Origin: an uncultured Pseudomonadota bacterium
Lineage (GTDB): Bacteria > SAR324 > NAC60-12
Direction: 5' to 3'
NCBI GenBank assembly: GCA_913056375.1
Contig: CAJXNF010000019.1
Span: 1-17,767 of the forward strand
Length of the DNA: 17,767 nt
Under the pieces are notes generated by a model that saw nothing but the letters and a program-made list of their open reading frames with translations, ran no database searches and was not told the origin of the DNA. The translations under genes were made by a program, and so were the position numbers. Positions 6,943-15,918 of the stretch are shown here, piece by piece (the first letter of the stretch is position 1; each line of letters opens with the position of its first letter).

Positions 6943-9297
6943 TCAGCTGAAATAGGCTGCAGAGAGTTGATCCGAGAAGCCACGGAGAGTTTCTGACAAC
7001 TTTGGAAATGGAAAATCGTTGAAATCGTTACGTTGTCGAAAATTCATAAGAGAAAGGAAATGCTCCAGCGTTAGCTCCATTTCAACTTTACTATTTGAAT
7101 TATGGACATCAGGAAGCTTTGCCAACAATTCCTGTATTTCCAAAAGATTGAATCGAATTGAGCGTGGATTCCGTGAATCCATTACTAATAAGTCAACAAC
7201 ATTCGAAAAATCCGCAATCCCCCAATAACGACGATGGAGTATCATTTGGCTATCGCCCAGTTCAATTGCTAACTCTGTTGCTCCTGTAGGTGAATTTTCA
7301 GTGAGTAAAACCTCCAGATTCTGAAGGTCCAAGAGGATTCTTTCTATGGAGCGGCCAAGGCAGAGGAAACGCCAACCTTTGAATCGATACATGTTTTCAT
7401 GGACCAATCCGGAAAAAGCGGAGCACTGTCGCAAGAGTGAACCCAACAGACTAGCCGCTACATCACCGGTCGGATTCTGTGGAATTGCACTTTGGATTTT
7501 TTCTTCCAAATCTCGCAATGCCATCCAGCCATCATAGGAGAATCGGTCCTTCACTTTACTTGCACTCTGAATTGCTTGTGCTACGGCTAAATTGAGATGG
7601 GGCTGAAAAAACTCCGGTTGCCAAATTCCAAATTTGTGTAGTAACGATTCAGAGAGATCCAATAATGGATTCTGAGCAGTACCCAACTCGGCACATCGTG
7701 TGTGGTGTGCTCTCAACAACCTCAGCAATCCCTCCATTCTTTCAACGTATCTTCCTAACCAGTAAAGATTATCTGCAGCCCTTGATGGCAAATATTCAGA
7801 GTGCCTCAGTTGATCTGCAACTGCACCAGATGGTGGATTCAGAATATAGTTTTCCGTGGGCTTTTTGCTCTTCACCCATACATCGGCAACGGTTCCTCCT
7901 TTTTGCAAAGAAATGGAATCTTCCTGATCAATAGCTCCGATACGAGCAAGCCCACCCGGCATCACCTCCCAACCGTCCGTTGTCCGCACTAAAAACATAC
8001 GCAAAGTCATTGGTGCTGCTGCTAATTTACCGTCACGATAAACCGGTGTTGTCGAAAGAGAAGCTCGTTCTTGTGCCACAAACAAGTTGCCATAAGTACC
8101 AGAAAATAATGAGCAATCTTCTGTAAACAATTGTTCCGCAGGTCCACTCATTTCAAAAGGAAAGCTGGAAGAGAAAGCTGGAGCAAAATTCCAAAGGTCT
8201 CTTTCTTCTCTAAATCTTAATTTGAACTCTGGATCCCCACTCCAGAAACTTTTGAGATTCGGCAGCTTCAATTCTTCTTCTAGCAAAAGTTCACAGAGCT
8301 CTGGTAAGAAAGCTGACCAAACACGATTTTCCAAAACCCCACTGCCTAACCCATTCACGAGAGTCACTTCTTGTTTGCGAATTGCCCCTAATAATCCCGG
8401 AGTTCCCAATTTTGAATTTTCCTTCAATTCCAAGGGATCGGCATAAGCACCATCGATACGGCGCCAAACCACTCTCAAGGGCAGCAATCCATCCACGGTT
8501 TTTACAAGTAGCTGACCATCTTTTACGGTGAGGTCTTCGCCTTCCAACAACATCAGCCCCAAAAATCGGGCGATGTAGGTGTGTTCAAAGTAACCCTCAT
8601 TCATGGGTCCTGGGGAAAGTATGGCGACTAAACCATCAGCAACTGGATTGAGCCCTTGCAACATCTTTCTGAATTTTCCAAAAAAAGGCGCTAACCGATA
8701 GATGGGCATCTTCTGGAAGATTTCTGTGAAAACTCGAGTTGTCGCCACCCTGTTTTCAAGAGCAAAGGCAATCCCAGAAGGAGCTTGAACGCGATCAGAG
8801 AGCACAAGCCATCTTCCAGAACGATCCCGCCCAAGATCGAAAGCCAAGTAATAGAGAAACTCCTCTCCTCTGGGATTCAAACCAACCAAAGGTCGTAACC
8901 ACTCAGGGTTCTGTGCTAGGCAAGCTGCAGGGACTTTCCCTTCCCGTACAAGTCGATTTGGTCCATAGAAATCCTTTAGCAATGATTCGAGAAGATTGGC
9001 ACGCTGAACTAACCCTTCCCCTAGTGCAACCCATTCATTTTCCTCCAACATCACCGGAAGGTGATTGAGTGGCCAATCTCTTTGAGTTGAAATTCCCTCA
9101 CTGTACTGACGATAAAACACCCCCGCATCGCGCAAATATTGGTTTCCTCTCGCAAATTGTGCTGCAACATTCTCTGTTCCCAACAAATTCCAATGTTCCA
9201 TGAATTCTGCCCAAGCAGGTCGTAAGCTACCATCCGGCTGGACCATTTCATCCAGTTTCTGTTCTTGGACAAAGTAACTTTCTGGGACTGTCAACAT
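6943..9297 (-). CDS. Circularly permuted ATP-grasp (type 2) fused to alpha-E domain
   Basis: From ATG 9297 the protein has 784 residues; a GTG at 9312 would add five. Neither start has a clear ribosome site. Residues about 1-480 form a circularly permuted ATP-grasp region (DUF404/DUF407). It is parallel to the stand-alone protein encoded at 14419-15837, with APSGIAFALENR (172-183), the RRID turn near 279-282, LGTPGLL, SGVLENR (319-325) and MPGGLARI. Residues about 500-784 are an alpha-helical alpha-E (DUF403) domain, recognisable by NLYWLGRYVERMEG (510-523). ATP-grasp enzymes join a carboxylate to an amine through an acyl phosphate. Some expected charged residues are altered: RRIDD is RRIDG, and the SKD of the usual QRGGGSKDTW is TVAD. 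Activity is therefore uncertain. It sits between the DUF2126 gene (33-bp gap) and the second transglutaminase (5-bp gap). Confidence 0.9.
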   Translation of the reverse strand: MLTVPESYFVQEQKLDEMVQPDGSLRPAWAEFMEHWNLLGTENVAAQFARGNQYLRDAGVFYRQYSEGISTQRDWPLNHLPVMLEENEWVALGEGLVQRANLLESLLKDFYGPNRLVREGKVPAACLAQNPEWLRPLVGLNPRGEEFLYYLAFDLGRDRSGRWLVLSDRVQAPSGIAFALENRVATTRVFTEIFQKMPIYRLAPFFGKFRKMLQGLNPVADGLVAILSPGPMNEGYFEHTYIARFLGLMLLEGEDLTVKDGQLLVKTVDGLLPLRVVWRRIDGAYADPLELKENSKLGTPGLLGAIRKQEVTLVNGLGSGVLENRVWSAFLPELCELLLEEELKLPNLKSFWSGDPEFKLRFREERDLWNFAPAFSSSFPFEMSGPAEQLFTEDCSLFSGTYGNLFVAQERASLSTTPVYRDGKLAAAPMTLRMFLVRTTDGWEVMPGGLARIGAIDQEDSISLQKGGTVADVWVKSKKPTENYILNPPSGAVADQLRHSEYLPSRAADNLYWLGRYVERMEGLLRLLRAHHTRCAELGTAQNPLLDLSESLLHKFGIWQPEFFQPHLNLAVAQAIQSASKVKDRFSYDGWMALRDLEEKIQSAIPQNPTGDVAASLLGSLLRQCSAFSGLVHENMYRFKGWRFLCLGRSIERILLDLQNLEVLLTENSPTGATELAIELGDSQMILHRRYWGIADFSNVVDLLVMDSRNPRSIRFNLLEIQELLAKLPDVHNSNSKVEMELTLEHFLSLMNFRQRNDFNDFPFPKLSETLRGFSDQLSAAYFS

Positions 9298-9330
9298 ATT
9301 ATGTATCAACACTGTAGGGAGGGTACGCGT

Positions 9331-12300
9331 TCAGAACTGAGGGGCTCTTCGCAAATCAAGTGTCAAGGGGAACTCTGGATGGGGAATTTCATTCTGGATT
9401 TGATACCCAGCGGCAGTATGACCGAAGGCTTCAAAGCGAGCGAGTCTGCGAGCTTGCGCTTCGTATTCATTGACAGGGAAACTTTGATAATTTCGCCCCC
9501 CTGGATGTGCGACATGATATCGACAGCCGCCAATTATACTGCCTAAATATCGGTCAAACAGATCAAACACCAAGGGAGATTGGATTGGTAAAGTTGGATG
9601 TAGTGCCTCCGGAGGCTGCCAAGCTTTGAAGCGGACCCCAGCAACAGCAGCATCTTTTTGTTCAGTCAATCGCAGGGGAACCTTTCTATGATTACAGGCG
9701 AGGAGATACCTCTCAGGGTCTGCTGCTGCGAGCTTGACCTGTAACCGTTCCACAGAACTGTCTGTGTAGCGAACTGTTCCCCCGATCGCTCCCATTTCTC
9801 CGAGAACAGGCCAGGGCTCCAGAGCTTGACGTAATTCAAGGTAAACCCCTTCATAATTAACCTCTCCATAGAATGGGAAGCGAAACTCAACTTGAGCTTC
9901 ATACCACTCCGGTTGGAATAGGAAGCCGCTTTCTCGCAAATCTTTCAGCACCTCAAGAAAATCCTGCCAGACGTAGTGAGGTAACATGAACCGATCCTGC
10001 AAACTTGTTCCCCATCTCGCAAAGGATCCCTTGATTGGGTTGTCCCAAAATTTTGCCAAAAGTCCCCGGATTAGGAGTTGTTGTGCCAAACTCATTCGGG
10101 CATCAGGGGGCATTTCAAAACCACGAAATTCTACCAAACCAAGACGTCCCGTCGTGGTATCCGGTGAATAGAGTTTATCGATGCAGATCTCAGAACGATG
10201 TGTGTTTCCGCTCACATCTGTTAACAAATTTCGAAGGAGCCGATCCAACAACCATGGTCGCGGAATTTCACCTTCCGTGGGGTCAGGAATCTGCGCTAAA
10301 GCTGTCTCCAACTCATAAAGACTTTCATGTCTAGCTTCATCTGGCCTGGGAGCCTGAGATGTTGGCCCAATAAACAACCCGGAAAAGAGATAGGAAAGGC
10401 TGGGATGGCGCTGCCAATAAAGGAGTAAGCTCCTTAGCAAATCAGGGCGCCGTAAAAAAGGGCTATCCTCTGGGGTACTTCCTCCAACAACAATGTGATT
10501 CCCACCTCCGGTACCAGTATGTCTTCCATCCAACATGAACTTCTCTGCTCCAAGCCGAACCTGGCGAGCCTCTTCGTAAACAGTCTGTGTGATACTCAGG
10601 CAATCTGACCAAGTTGATGCAGGGTGAATGTTGACTTCCAGAACCCCAGGGTCAGGGGCAACACGAATGACGTTCAGGCGAGAATCGACAGGTGGAGAAT
10701 ATCCTTCCAATTGGATTGGGAGATTTGTCTCTTCAGCTGACAGTTCAATTGCCTGAACCAATTCCAGGTAATCTTCCAGAGATGAAGTTGGGGGGAGAAA
10801 GACACATAGTTTCCCTTCACGCGCTTCGACAGTCAAAGCTGTCCGAACAGATTCCTGAGAAAGTTCAGACGTTTCATCATTTGCCAAACTCAACTTCTCA
10901 GGGAAACTCATCGAGTTCAGGTGGCTTTTCTCTAAAGTCCTTGAAAAAATAGGCAATGGCTGTCTAGCAGCAAAGGGATCTGGCGAAACGATGTAGGGAA
11001 ATTGTTCTGGTGGTAAATAAGGGAGCGCCGCCAGCGGCAGGCGGTAGCCGATGGAGCTGTCACCTGGAGCGACAAACAAATTGCCTCGACGGGTCTTCCA
11101 TTTTTCTGAGATCCAGCGGTTTGGACTTCTGTCATTGGATTGCCAGCGCTGAATTGGCAGCACATAGCCCACTGGATTTCTGAGACCTTCTGAAAAGACT
11201 TTGGCGAGTCTTCTTCGGGAATCCTCGTCGTCCAATTCTGCATTTTGTGGGTTCAAGTTTTCTGGCAGGTTTGCTTCTTTGAATAACCACTCTGCAGGAT
11301 CCTCATAAGCCGGTTGAACAAAGTCAGGATCAACAGCTAATTGGATCGCAATTTGTCTGAGCAACAACTCTGCATCATTTAAATTTAATTCTGTTGGGCT
11401 TGCCTTGCCAGCAATCAAGGCTTCATTCTCCCAAAGTGAATGTCCATCGACCCTCCAGTACAGAGAAAATGTCCACCTTGGGAGCGTCTCACCGGGATAC
11501 CATTTCCCTTGACCATAATGAAGCAAACCATTGGGAGCAAAGCGATCCCTTAATCTTCTAATAAGCTGATCTGCTAATTTTTTTTTCTGTTCTCCGTTAG
11601 CTGCTGTGCTCCACTCTTCAGATTCAAAGTCATCAATTGAAACAAAGGTGGGCTCACCACCCATTGTTAAACGAACATCATTCTTTCGAAGATCTTCATC
11701 AATTTGATATCCGAGACGGTTGAGCGCTTGCCATGAACTTTCACTGAAGGGCTTGGTAATTCTGGGGGGCTCTTCAATCCTGTTCACCTGCATGTCATAG
11801 CGGAAGTCTACTTTTGTCGGACCAGTAGCTCCACTCAAGGGGGCTGCGTTTCGGTAATGTGGAGTAGCTGCCAGAGGAATGTGACTCTCTCCGGCTAATA
11901 GTCCAGATGTTGGATCTAGCCCTACCCAACCGGCACCGGGAAGATAGACCTCACACCATGCATGTAGATCGGTAAAGTCATGATCGGTACCAGACGGACC
12001 GTCTATCGCCTCCAAATCTGGTTTGAGCTGGATCAGATAACCGGAAACAAAACGGGCAGCCAAGCCGAGTTCTCGAAAAATCTGAACCAGTAACCAGCTG
12101 CTGTCACGACAAGACCCCTGTCCCAAGGAAAGAGTCTCTTCAGAAGACTGCACTCCCGGCTCCATTCGAATGACATAGGTCACTTCGTTAGCGATGCGCC
12201 GGTTGATTTCTACTAGAAAATCAACAGTAGGCTTTGGCTTTCGATCAATAGAATTCACCCATTCTTTTAAAAGAGGACCGGACTCTTCTTTGTGCAAGTA

Positions 12301-12648
12301 AATCTGTAAGTCATCCTTGAATTCCTCTTGGTAGCAGAAAGGCCACTCCACGGCAGCTTCTTCGATGAAAAAGTCGAAGGGATTGTATACGGTCAAATCT
12401 GCGGTCAGGTTAACCTCAATCTTCAGTTCCCGAACTGGATCCGGAAAAACATAGCGAGCGAGCCAGTTCCCGTATGGATCCTGCTGATGATTTAGGAAAT
12501 GTGGCTGAGGATTGACCTCCAGCGAGTAAGAGAGAATTTTGGTGCGAGAATGGGGCGCTGGCCTCAGTCGAATCAGCTGTGGGCCGATGGAGATCGCCCG
12601 ATCATAAAGGTAATGGGTTAAGTGGTAGATGCTGGCTTTGATTGACAT
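9331..12648 (-). CDS. Transglutaminase-like peptidase fused to DUF2126 (glutamine-synthetase-like amidoligase candidate)
   Basis: This 1105-residue protein has two parts. Residues 1-300 are a transglutaminase-like unit with an N-terminal beta domain and a complete triad: Cys180 in GQGSCRDSSWL, His229 in TDLHAWCEVY and Asp245 in GLDPTSG. Residues about 305-1105 are DUF2126. Comparative genomics, as I recall it, assigns this region to the COOH-NH2 ligase/glutamine-synthetase-like superfamily. Supporting motifs are TMGGEPTFVSID (328-339, Glu332), DPGVLEVNIHP (666-676, Glu671), DGRHTGTGGGNHIVVGG (707-723, His710 and His718), HRSEICIDK (817-825) and VEFRGFEMPP (839-848). These acidic and His residues could bind metal-ATP. 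Such a fusion joins a bond-making and a bond-breaking activity in one chain. It is cytosolic, with no signal peptide. The start ATG at 12648 lies 29 bp after anbu. Confidence 0.92.
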   Translation of the reverse strand: MSIKASIYHLTHYLYDRAISIGPQLIRLRPAPHSRTKILSYSLEVNPQPHFLNHQQDPYGNWLARYVFPDPVRELKIEVNLTADLTVYNPFDFFIEEAAVEWPFCYQEEFKDDLQIYLHKEESGPLLKEWVNSIDRKPKPTVDFLVEINRRIANEVTYVIRMEPGVQSSEETLSLGQGSCRDSSWLLVQIFRELGLAARFVSGYLIQLKPDLEAIDGPSGTDHDFTDLHAWCEVYLPGAGWVGLDPTSGLLAGESHIPLAATPHYRNAAPLSGATGPTKVDFRYDMQVNRIEEPPRITKPFSESSWQALNRLGYQIDEDLRKNDVRLTMGGEPTFVSIDDFESEEWSTAANGEQKKKLADQLIRRLRDRFAPNGLLHYGQGKWYPGETLPRWTFSLYWRVDGHSLWENEALIAGKASPTELNLNDAELLLRQIAIQLAVDPDFVQPAYEDPAEWLFKEANLPENLNPQNAELDDEDSRRRLAKVFSEGLRNPVGYVLPIQRWQSNDRSPNRWISEKWKTRRGNLFVAPGDSSIGYRLPLAALPYLPPEQFPYIVSPDPFAARQPLPIFSRTLEKSHLNSMSFPEKLSLANDETSELSQESVRTALTVEAREGKLCVFLPPTSSLEDYLELVQAIELSAEETNLPIQLEGYSPPVDSRLNVIRVAPDPGVLEVNIHPASTWSDCLSITQTVYEEARQVRLGAEKFMLDGRHTGTGGGNHIVVGGSTPEDSPFLRRPDLLRSLLLYWQRHPSLSYLFSGLFIGPTSQAPRPDEARHESLYELETALAQIPDPTEGEIPRPWLLDRLLRNLLTDVSGNTHRSEICIDKLYSPDTTTGRLGLVEFRGFEMPPDARMSLAQQLLIRGLLAKFWDNPIKGSFARWGTSLQDRFMLPHYVWQDFLEVLKDLRESGFLFQPEWYEAQVEFRFPFYGEVNYEGVYLELRQALEPWPVLGEMGAIGGTVRYTDSSVERLQVKLAAADPERYLLACNHRKVPLRLTEQKDAAVAGVRFKAWQPPEALHPTLPIQSPLVFDLFDRYLGSIIGGCRYHVAHPGGRNYQSFPVNEYEAQARRLARFEAFGHTAAGYQIQNEIPHPEFPLTLDLRRAPQF

Positions 12649-12677
12649 GACAGATCATCAAGAACAAGGAAATCTCA

Positions 12678-13427
12678 TCATTCTTGCCAGTCAGGATCAG
12701 GTGCTTGCTGGTAAGCGTGCTGGAGCGCAGAAGACCAATATCCTCTCAGATTTTGAAAATATGGGTCGGTTTCATCAATTCTTCTCCGCATCGAAGACTG
12801 AAAGGAATCTCGTTCGTAGATTAGCAGATCCACAGGCATTCCTACGGAGAGATTACTGCGTAAGGTTGAATCCATTGAGATCAACGACAGCTTGATCCCA
12901 TCTTGGATAGATGTTTGGTATTTAACCACTCGATCCAAGATTGGCTTCCCATACTTGTGCTCCCCAATTTGCAGGAAAGGCGTATCAATTGTTGCTTCTA
13001 TGAAGTTACCAGCAGAATAGATCTGAAATAGGCGCATTGGCTCACCTCGAATTTGACCACCCAAGAGAAAAGACACCTGAAAGCCCGCTCCTTGAGCTTC
13101 CAATGCTTTCCCATCATGCTGATAGACCTCGCGCACCGCGTCACCAACTAACTCAGCTGCTTGGTACAAGTCAGCTACCTCTCTAAGATTCTTTGGTGAT
13201 TTTTCCACCTCTTCATTCAACCTAAGATTCGAGCTTGTTACACGATGAAGAACGGCTTGCGTCACCGCCAGATTCCCAGAAGAGAGCAAGACAATCAGAC
13301 GTTCCTGATCCTCATGAAAATGGTGCATTTTGCAATAGGTGGAGACGTTATCAACACCTGCGTTAGTCCGAGTATCTGAGAGAAAGACAAGCCCTTCCTC
13401 AAGATAAAGTCCAAGACAATAGGTCAT
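12678..13427 (-). CDS. anbu: Anbu, ancestral beta-subunit proteasome-like peptidase
   Basis: This 249-residue protein has the length usual for Anbu, the simplest proteasome-fold Ntn hydrolase. After removal of Met1 the new N-terminus is a Thr (Thr2 in the gene product), the expected nucleophile. The other proteasome catalytic residues follow at the right places: Asp18 in VFLSDTRTNAGVD and Lys33 in STYCKMHHF. There is no propeptide, as is normal for Anbu. Family features beyond that are LLGGQIRGEPMRLFQIYSAGNFIEA (121-145) and KYGKPILDRV (158-167). Published Anbu structures form open helical 'lock-washer' oligomers and show little or no activity on standard proteasome substrates. The ATG at 13427 has an AGGA site 6 bp upstream. 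It lies between alpha-E (28-bp gap) and the DUF2126 gene (29-bp gap). No HslU-, Mpa- or ClpX-like ATPase is in the window. Confidence 0.95.
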   Translation of the reverse strand: MTYCLGLYLEEGLVFLSDTRTNAGVDNVSTYCKMHHFHEDQERLIVLLSSGNLAVTQAVLHRVTSSNLRLNEEVEKSPKNLREVADLYQAAELVGDAVREVYQHDGKALEAQGAGFQVSFLLGGQIRGEPMRLFQIYSAGNFIEATIDTPFLQIGEHKYGKPILDRVVKYQTSIQDGIKLSLISMDSTLRSNLSVGMPVDLLIYERDSFQSSMRRRIDETDPYFQNLRGYWSSALQHAYQQAPDPDWQE

Positions 13428-13455
13428 ATATTCCTGCTAATGCTCCAAAGTTGAT

Positions 13456-14406
13456 TCACATTAAAAAATCTTTATGAATTTGGTCATTCAATTCGTAATT
13501 CCGATCAATAAAGCGGGTCAAAAACTCATGTAAACCTTGCTGAAAAATATCCTGAATGCGTCCAAATGCTAGTTCCGCATGCATCTGTCCTGAAAGTCGA
13601 TGACATTCCTGCTGTTGTCCATAAATTTCAGAAAGATCCATCAAGTGTTTTCTCAATTCTCCGAGGCAGGCAACGAGTGATCGAGGCATTTCTACACGAA
13701 GGGTCAAGAGCTCGGCAATTAACCAGGGGCGGTAGCTTTCCCTGTAGAGATGACGATAACTGCGGTGTGCAGCGACTGCCCTTAGAATGGAAGCCCATTG
13801 ATAATAATCCAAAGTGCCTCCAACAGGCGCATGTTCTGGCAGCAGGATATGGTACTTTACATCAAGAATTCTTGCTGTATTGTCAGCTCTCTCTAGGTAA
13901 GTCCCCATCCTGATGAAAGCAAACGCATCATCGCGCAACATGGTTCCGATCACGGCACCATGAAATTGAAGAGAACGCTCACGCACCCAATCCAACAGTA
14001 CTCTAAGGTTGTTTCCCTCCAACGGAGTTTCAGACCTCTTAGAGAATTCTAGCCAAGTGTCATTGATGCTTTCCCAGACCTCAGTAGTCAGGTTTGAGCG
14101 AACCATCCTGGCATTTCGCCGGGCTGTTTCAAAACAGGACCACACACTTGATGGATTGTTCTGATCAAAAATCAAATACGATTGAATCTGCTGACCACGA
14201 ATCTGCTCAAATTTTTGAAGATATCCTTCTTCATTACCAGAAGTAATCAATGCTGAATGCCACTCACTGCCTGGCCCTGGACCATCTGGATTCGCAGAGG
14301 GCATCAAAGACATTCTATCGGCCACCTCCATCACTCGTGCAAGGTTTCCAGCCCTCTCCACGTAGCGAGCCATCCAGTAAAGATTTGAAGCCGTTCGACT
14401 GAGCAT
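13456..14406 (-). CDS. Alpha-E domain protein (DUF403), stand-alone
   Basis: This 316-residue, almost entirely helical protein opens with the family signature MLSRTASNLYWMARYVERAG. A second conserved stretch, RMGTYLERADNTARILDVKYH (172-192), repeats the Y.ERA.N.AR pattern. The alpha-E family has no known catalytic activity. It is consistently encoded beside, or fused to, circularly permuted ATP-grasp proteins, so it is thought to be a partner or specificity subunit for the ligase. Here it lies 12 bp after the stand-alone ATP-grasp gene and 28 bp before anbu, with a GGAG site 8 bp before its ATG. A second alpha-E is fused to the second ATP-grasp downstream, which supports this gene and its upstream neighbour acting as one functional pair. 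Confidence 0.93.
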   Translation of the reverse strand: MLSRTASNLYWMARYVERAGNLARVMEVADRMSLMPSANPDGPGPGSEWHSALITSGNEEGYLQKFEQIRGQQIQSYLIFDQNNPSSVWSCFETARRNARMVRSNLTTEVWESINDTWLEFSKRSETPLEGNNLRVLLDWVRERSLQFHGAVIGTMLRDDAFAFIRMGTYLERADNTARILDVKYHILLPEHAPVGGTLDYYQWASILRAVAAHRSYRHLYRESYRPWLIAELLTLRVEMPRSLVACLGELRKHLMDLSEIYGQQQECHRLSGQMHAELAFGRIQDIFQQGLHEFLTRFIDRNYELNDQIHKDFLM

Positions 14407-14418
14407 CTGTGTCTCCGT

Positions 14419-15837
14419 TTAGTCTTGAAGTACCCAGGTGTCCTTGGTTCCACCACCCTGACTACTGTTCACAACCAGGGATCCCTTTCGCAGTGCAACT
14501 CGAGTCAATCCTCCTGGAACTACCTTAGTGCTCGCTCCACTTAAGACGAAAGGCCGCAAATCAACGTGGCGCGGGGCGATTCCCGCCTCAACAAGTGTGG
14601 GGCAAGCGCTCAATGCCAAAGTTGGTTGAGCAACAAACACTTCCGGTTGTTCTTTCAGTTTTTTCCGAAACACCTCGCATTCCTCTCTGGTGGCAGACGG
14701 CCCAACAAGCATTCCGAAAACACCAGAACCATGAACTTCCTTGACGACCAACTCTTCAAGATGCTCCAACACGTATTGCAATTCATCACTTCTACTGCAT
14801 TGCCATGTTGGCACATTACGCAGCAACGGCGTTTCACCAAGATAAAATTGAATCATCGTTGGAACATGAGTGTAGATTGCCTTGTCGTCAGCGATACCCG
14901 TCCCCACGGCATTGGCAAGGTTGACGTTCCCATTGCGATAACACTCCATCAAACCGGGTACACCCAACATGGACTCTGGACGAAACACTTGGGGATCCAG
15001 ATAAGCATCATCAATCCTGCGATAGATGACATCTACTCTTTTTGGACCAAGAGTGGTCCGCATATAAACCACATCATTCTTTACGAACAGATCCGCACCT
15101 TCCACCAACTCAACACCCATCTGATCCGCAAGAAAGCTGTGTTCATAGTAAGCACTGTTGTAAATTCCTGGAGAAAGTACAACGACCGTGGGTTCTTGTT
15201 GGCAATGAACTGGTGGTACTGACTGTAAAGTTGCCAGCAGATCCTCTGCGTAATGCTCCACAGGTGCAATGCGGTAGCGCCCCATCAACTCTGGAATCAA
15301 GCGCATTGACGCCTCTCGATTCTCTAGCATGTATGAGACTCCCGAAGGAGTTCGTACGTTGTCTTCTAAAACATAAAATTCCTCAGGACCCACTCTGACC
15401 ATGTCAATTCCGGCAATATGAGTGTACACCTGATTTGGAACAGAAACTTGCTGCATCTTGGAAATGTAGGCCGGATTTTGTAGAATCAACTGCCTAGGAA
15501 CCTTTTCAGCATTAAGGATTTCCTGTTCATGATACACATCCGCAAGAAAGGCGTTTAGGGCTCGGACTCTTTGCTCTAATCCTCTCTCTAAAAATCGCCA
15601 TTCCTCAGCAGCAACCAATCTTGGTAGTACATCAAATGGGATGAGGCGCTCCGGATCTCCTCCCTCCCCATAGACAGCAAAAGTGATCCCCAGTCGCCGA
15701 AAAATGGCCTCGGCTTCCTCAGAACGTAATCGAAGTAGTTCCATTGGTGTGGCCTTCAACCAAGCTGCTAACTCCCCATACAGCGGTCGGACCTCTCCTA
15801 CTTCATCAAACATTTCGTTGAAGAACTTCTGATCCAT
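14419..15837 (-). CDS. Circularly permuted ATP-grasp protein (type 2), stand-alone; first gene of the cluster
   Basis: This 472-residue protein is predicted to form an amide bond between a carboxylate and an amine using ATP. Motifs in order are LEDNVRTPSGVSYMLENR (157-174), LSPGIYNSAYYEHSFLA (221-237), VIYRRIDDAYLDP (270-282), GVPGLME, GIADDKAIYTHVP (314-326), EELVVKEVHGSGVFGMLVGP (361-380), DLRPFVL (426-432) and SQGGGTKDTWVL (459-470). Likely nucleotide or metal residues are Asp276/Asp277, Asp317/Asp318, Lys319, Lys366, Arg428 and Lys465. It keeps the charged residues that the fused copy at 6943-9297 lacks, so this is the likelier active ligase. The ATG at 15837 has an AGGAG site about 6-7 bp upstream, the strongest in the cluster, consistent with a first gene. 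The substrate is unknown. Confidence 0.93.
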   Translation of the reverse strand: MDQKFFNEMFDEVGEVRPLYGELAAWLKATPMELLRLRSEEAEAIFRRLGITFAVYGEGGDPERLIPFDVLPRLVAAEEWRFLERGLEQRVRALNAFLADVYHEQEILNAEKVPRQLILQNPAYISKMQQVSVPNQVYTHIAGIDMVRVGPEEFYVLEDNVRTPSGVSYMLENREASMRLIPELMGRYRIAPVEHYAEDLLATLQSVPPVHCQQEPTVVVLSPGIYNSAYYEHSFLADQMGVELVEGADLFVKNDVVYMRTTLGPKRVDVIYRRIDDAYLDPQVFRPESMLGVPGLMECYRNGNVNLANAVGTGIADDKAIYTHVPTMIQFYLGETPLLRNVPTWQCSRSDELQYVLEHLEELVVKEVHGSGVFGMLVGPSATREECEVFRKKLKEQPEVFVAQPTLALSACPTLVEAGIAPRHVDLRPFVLSGASTKVVPGGLTRVALRKGSLVVNSSQGGGTKDTWVLQD

Positions 15838-15918
15838 CCATTACTCCTGAAAATCATTCTTTGCTGGTGAGTTGATGATTCTTCAAATCTGCTGATTCCA
15901 GAACAACACCATAATTTT

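Noticed and set aside
8739..9068. 109-residue plus-strand open frame opposite the fused ATP-grasp gene
   Set aside because: Antisense to conserved ATP-grasp motifs and without a recognisable domain or start signal.
14566..15222. 218-residue plus-strand open frame opposite the stand-alone ATP-grasp gene
   Set aside because: It is fully antisense to a gene with clear family motifs, has no recognisable domain and has no convincing ribosome site. It is a codon-bias shadow.
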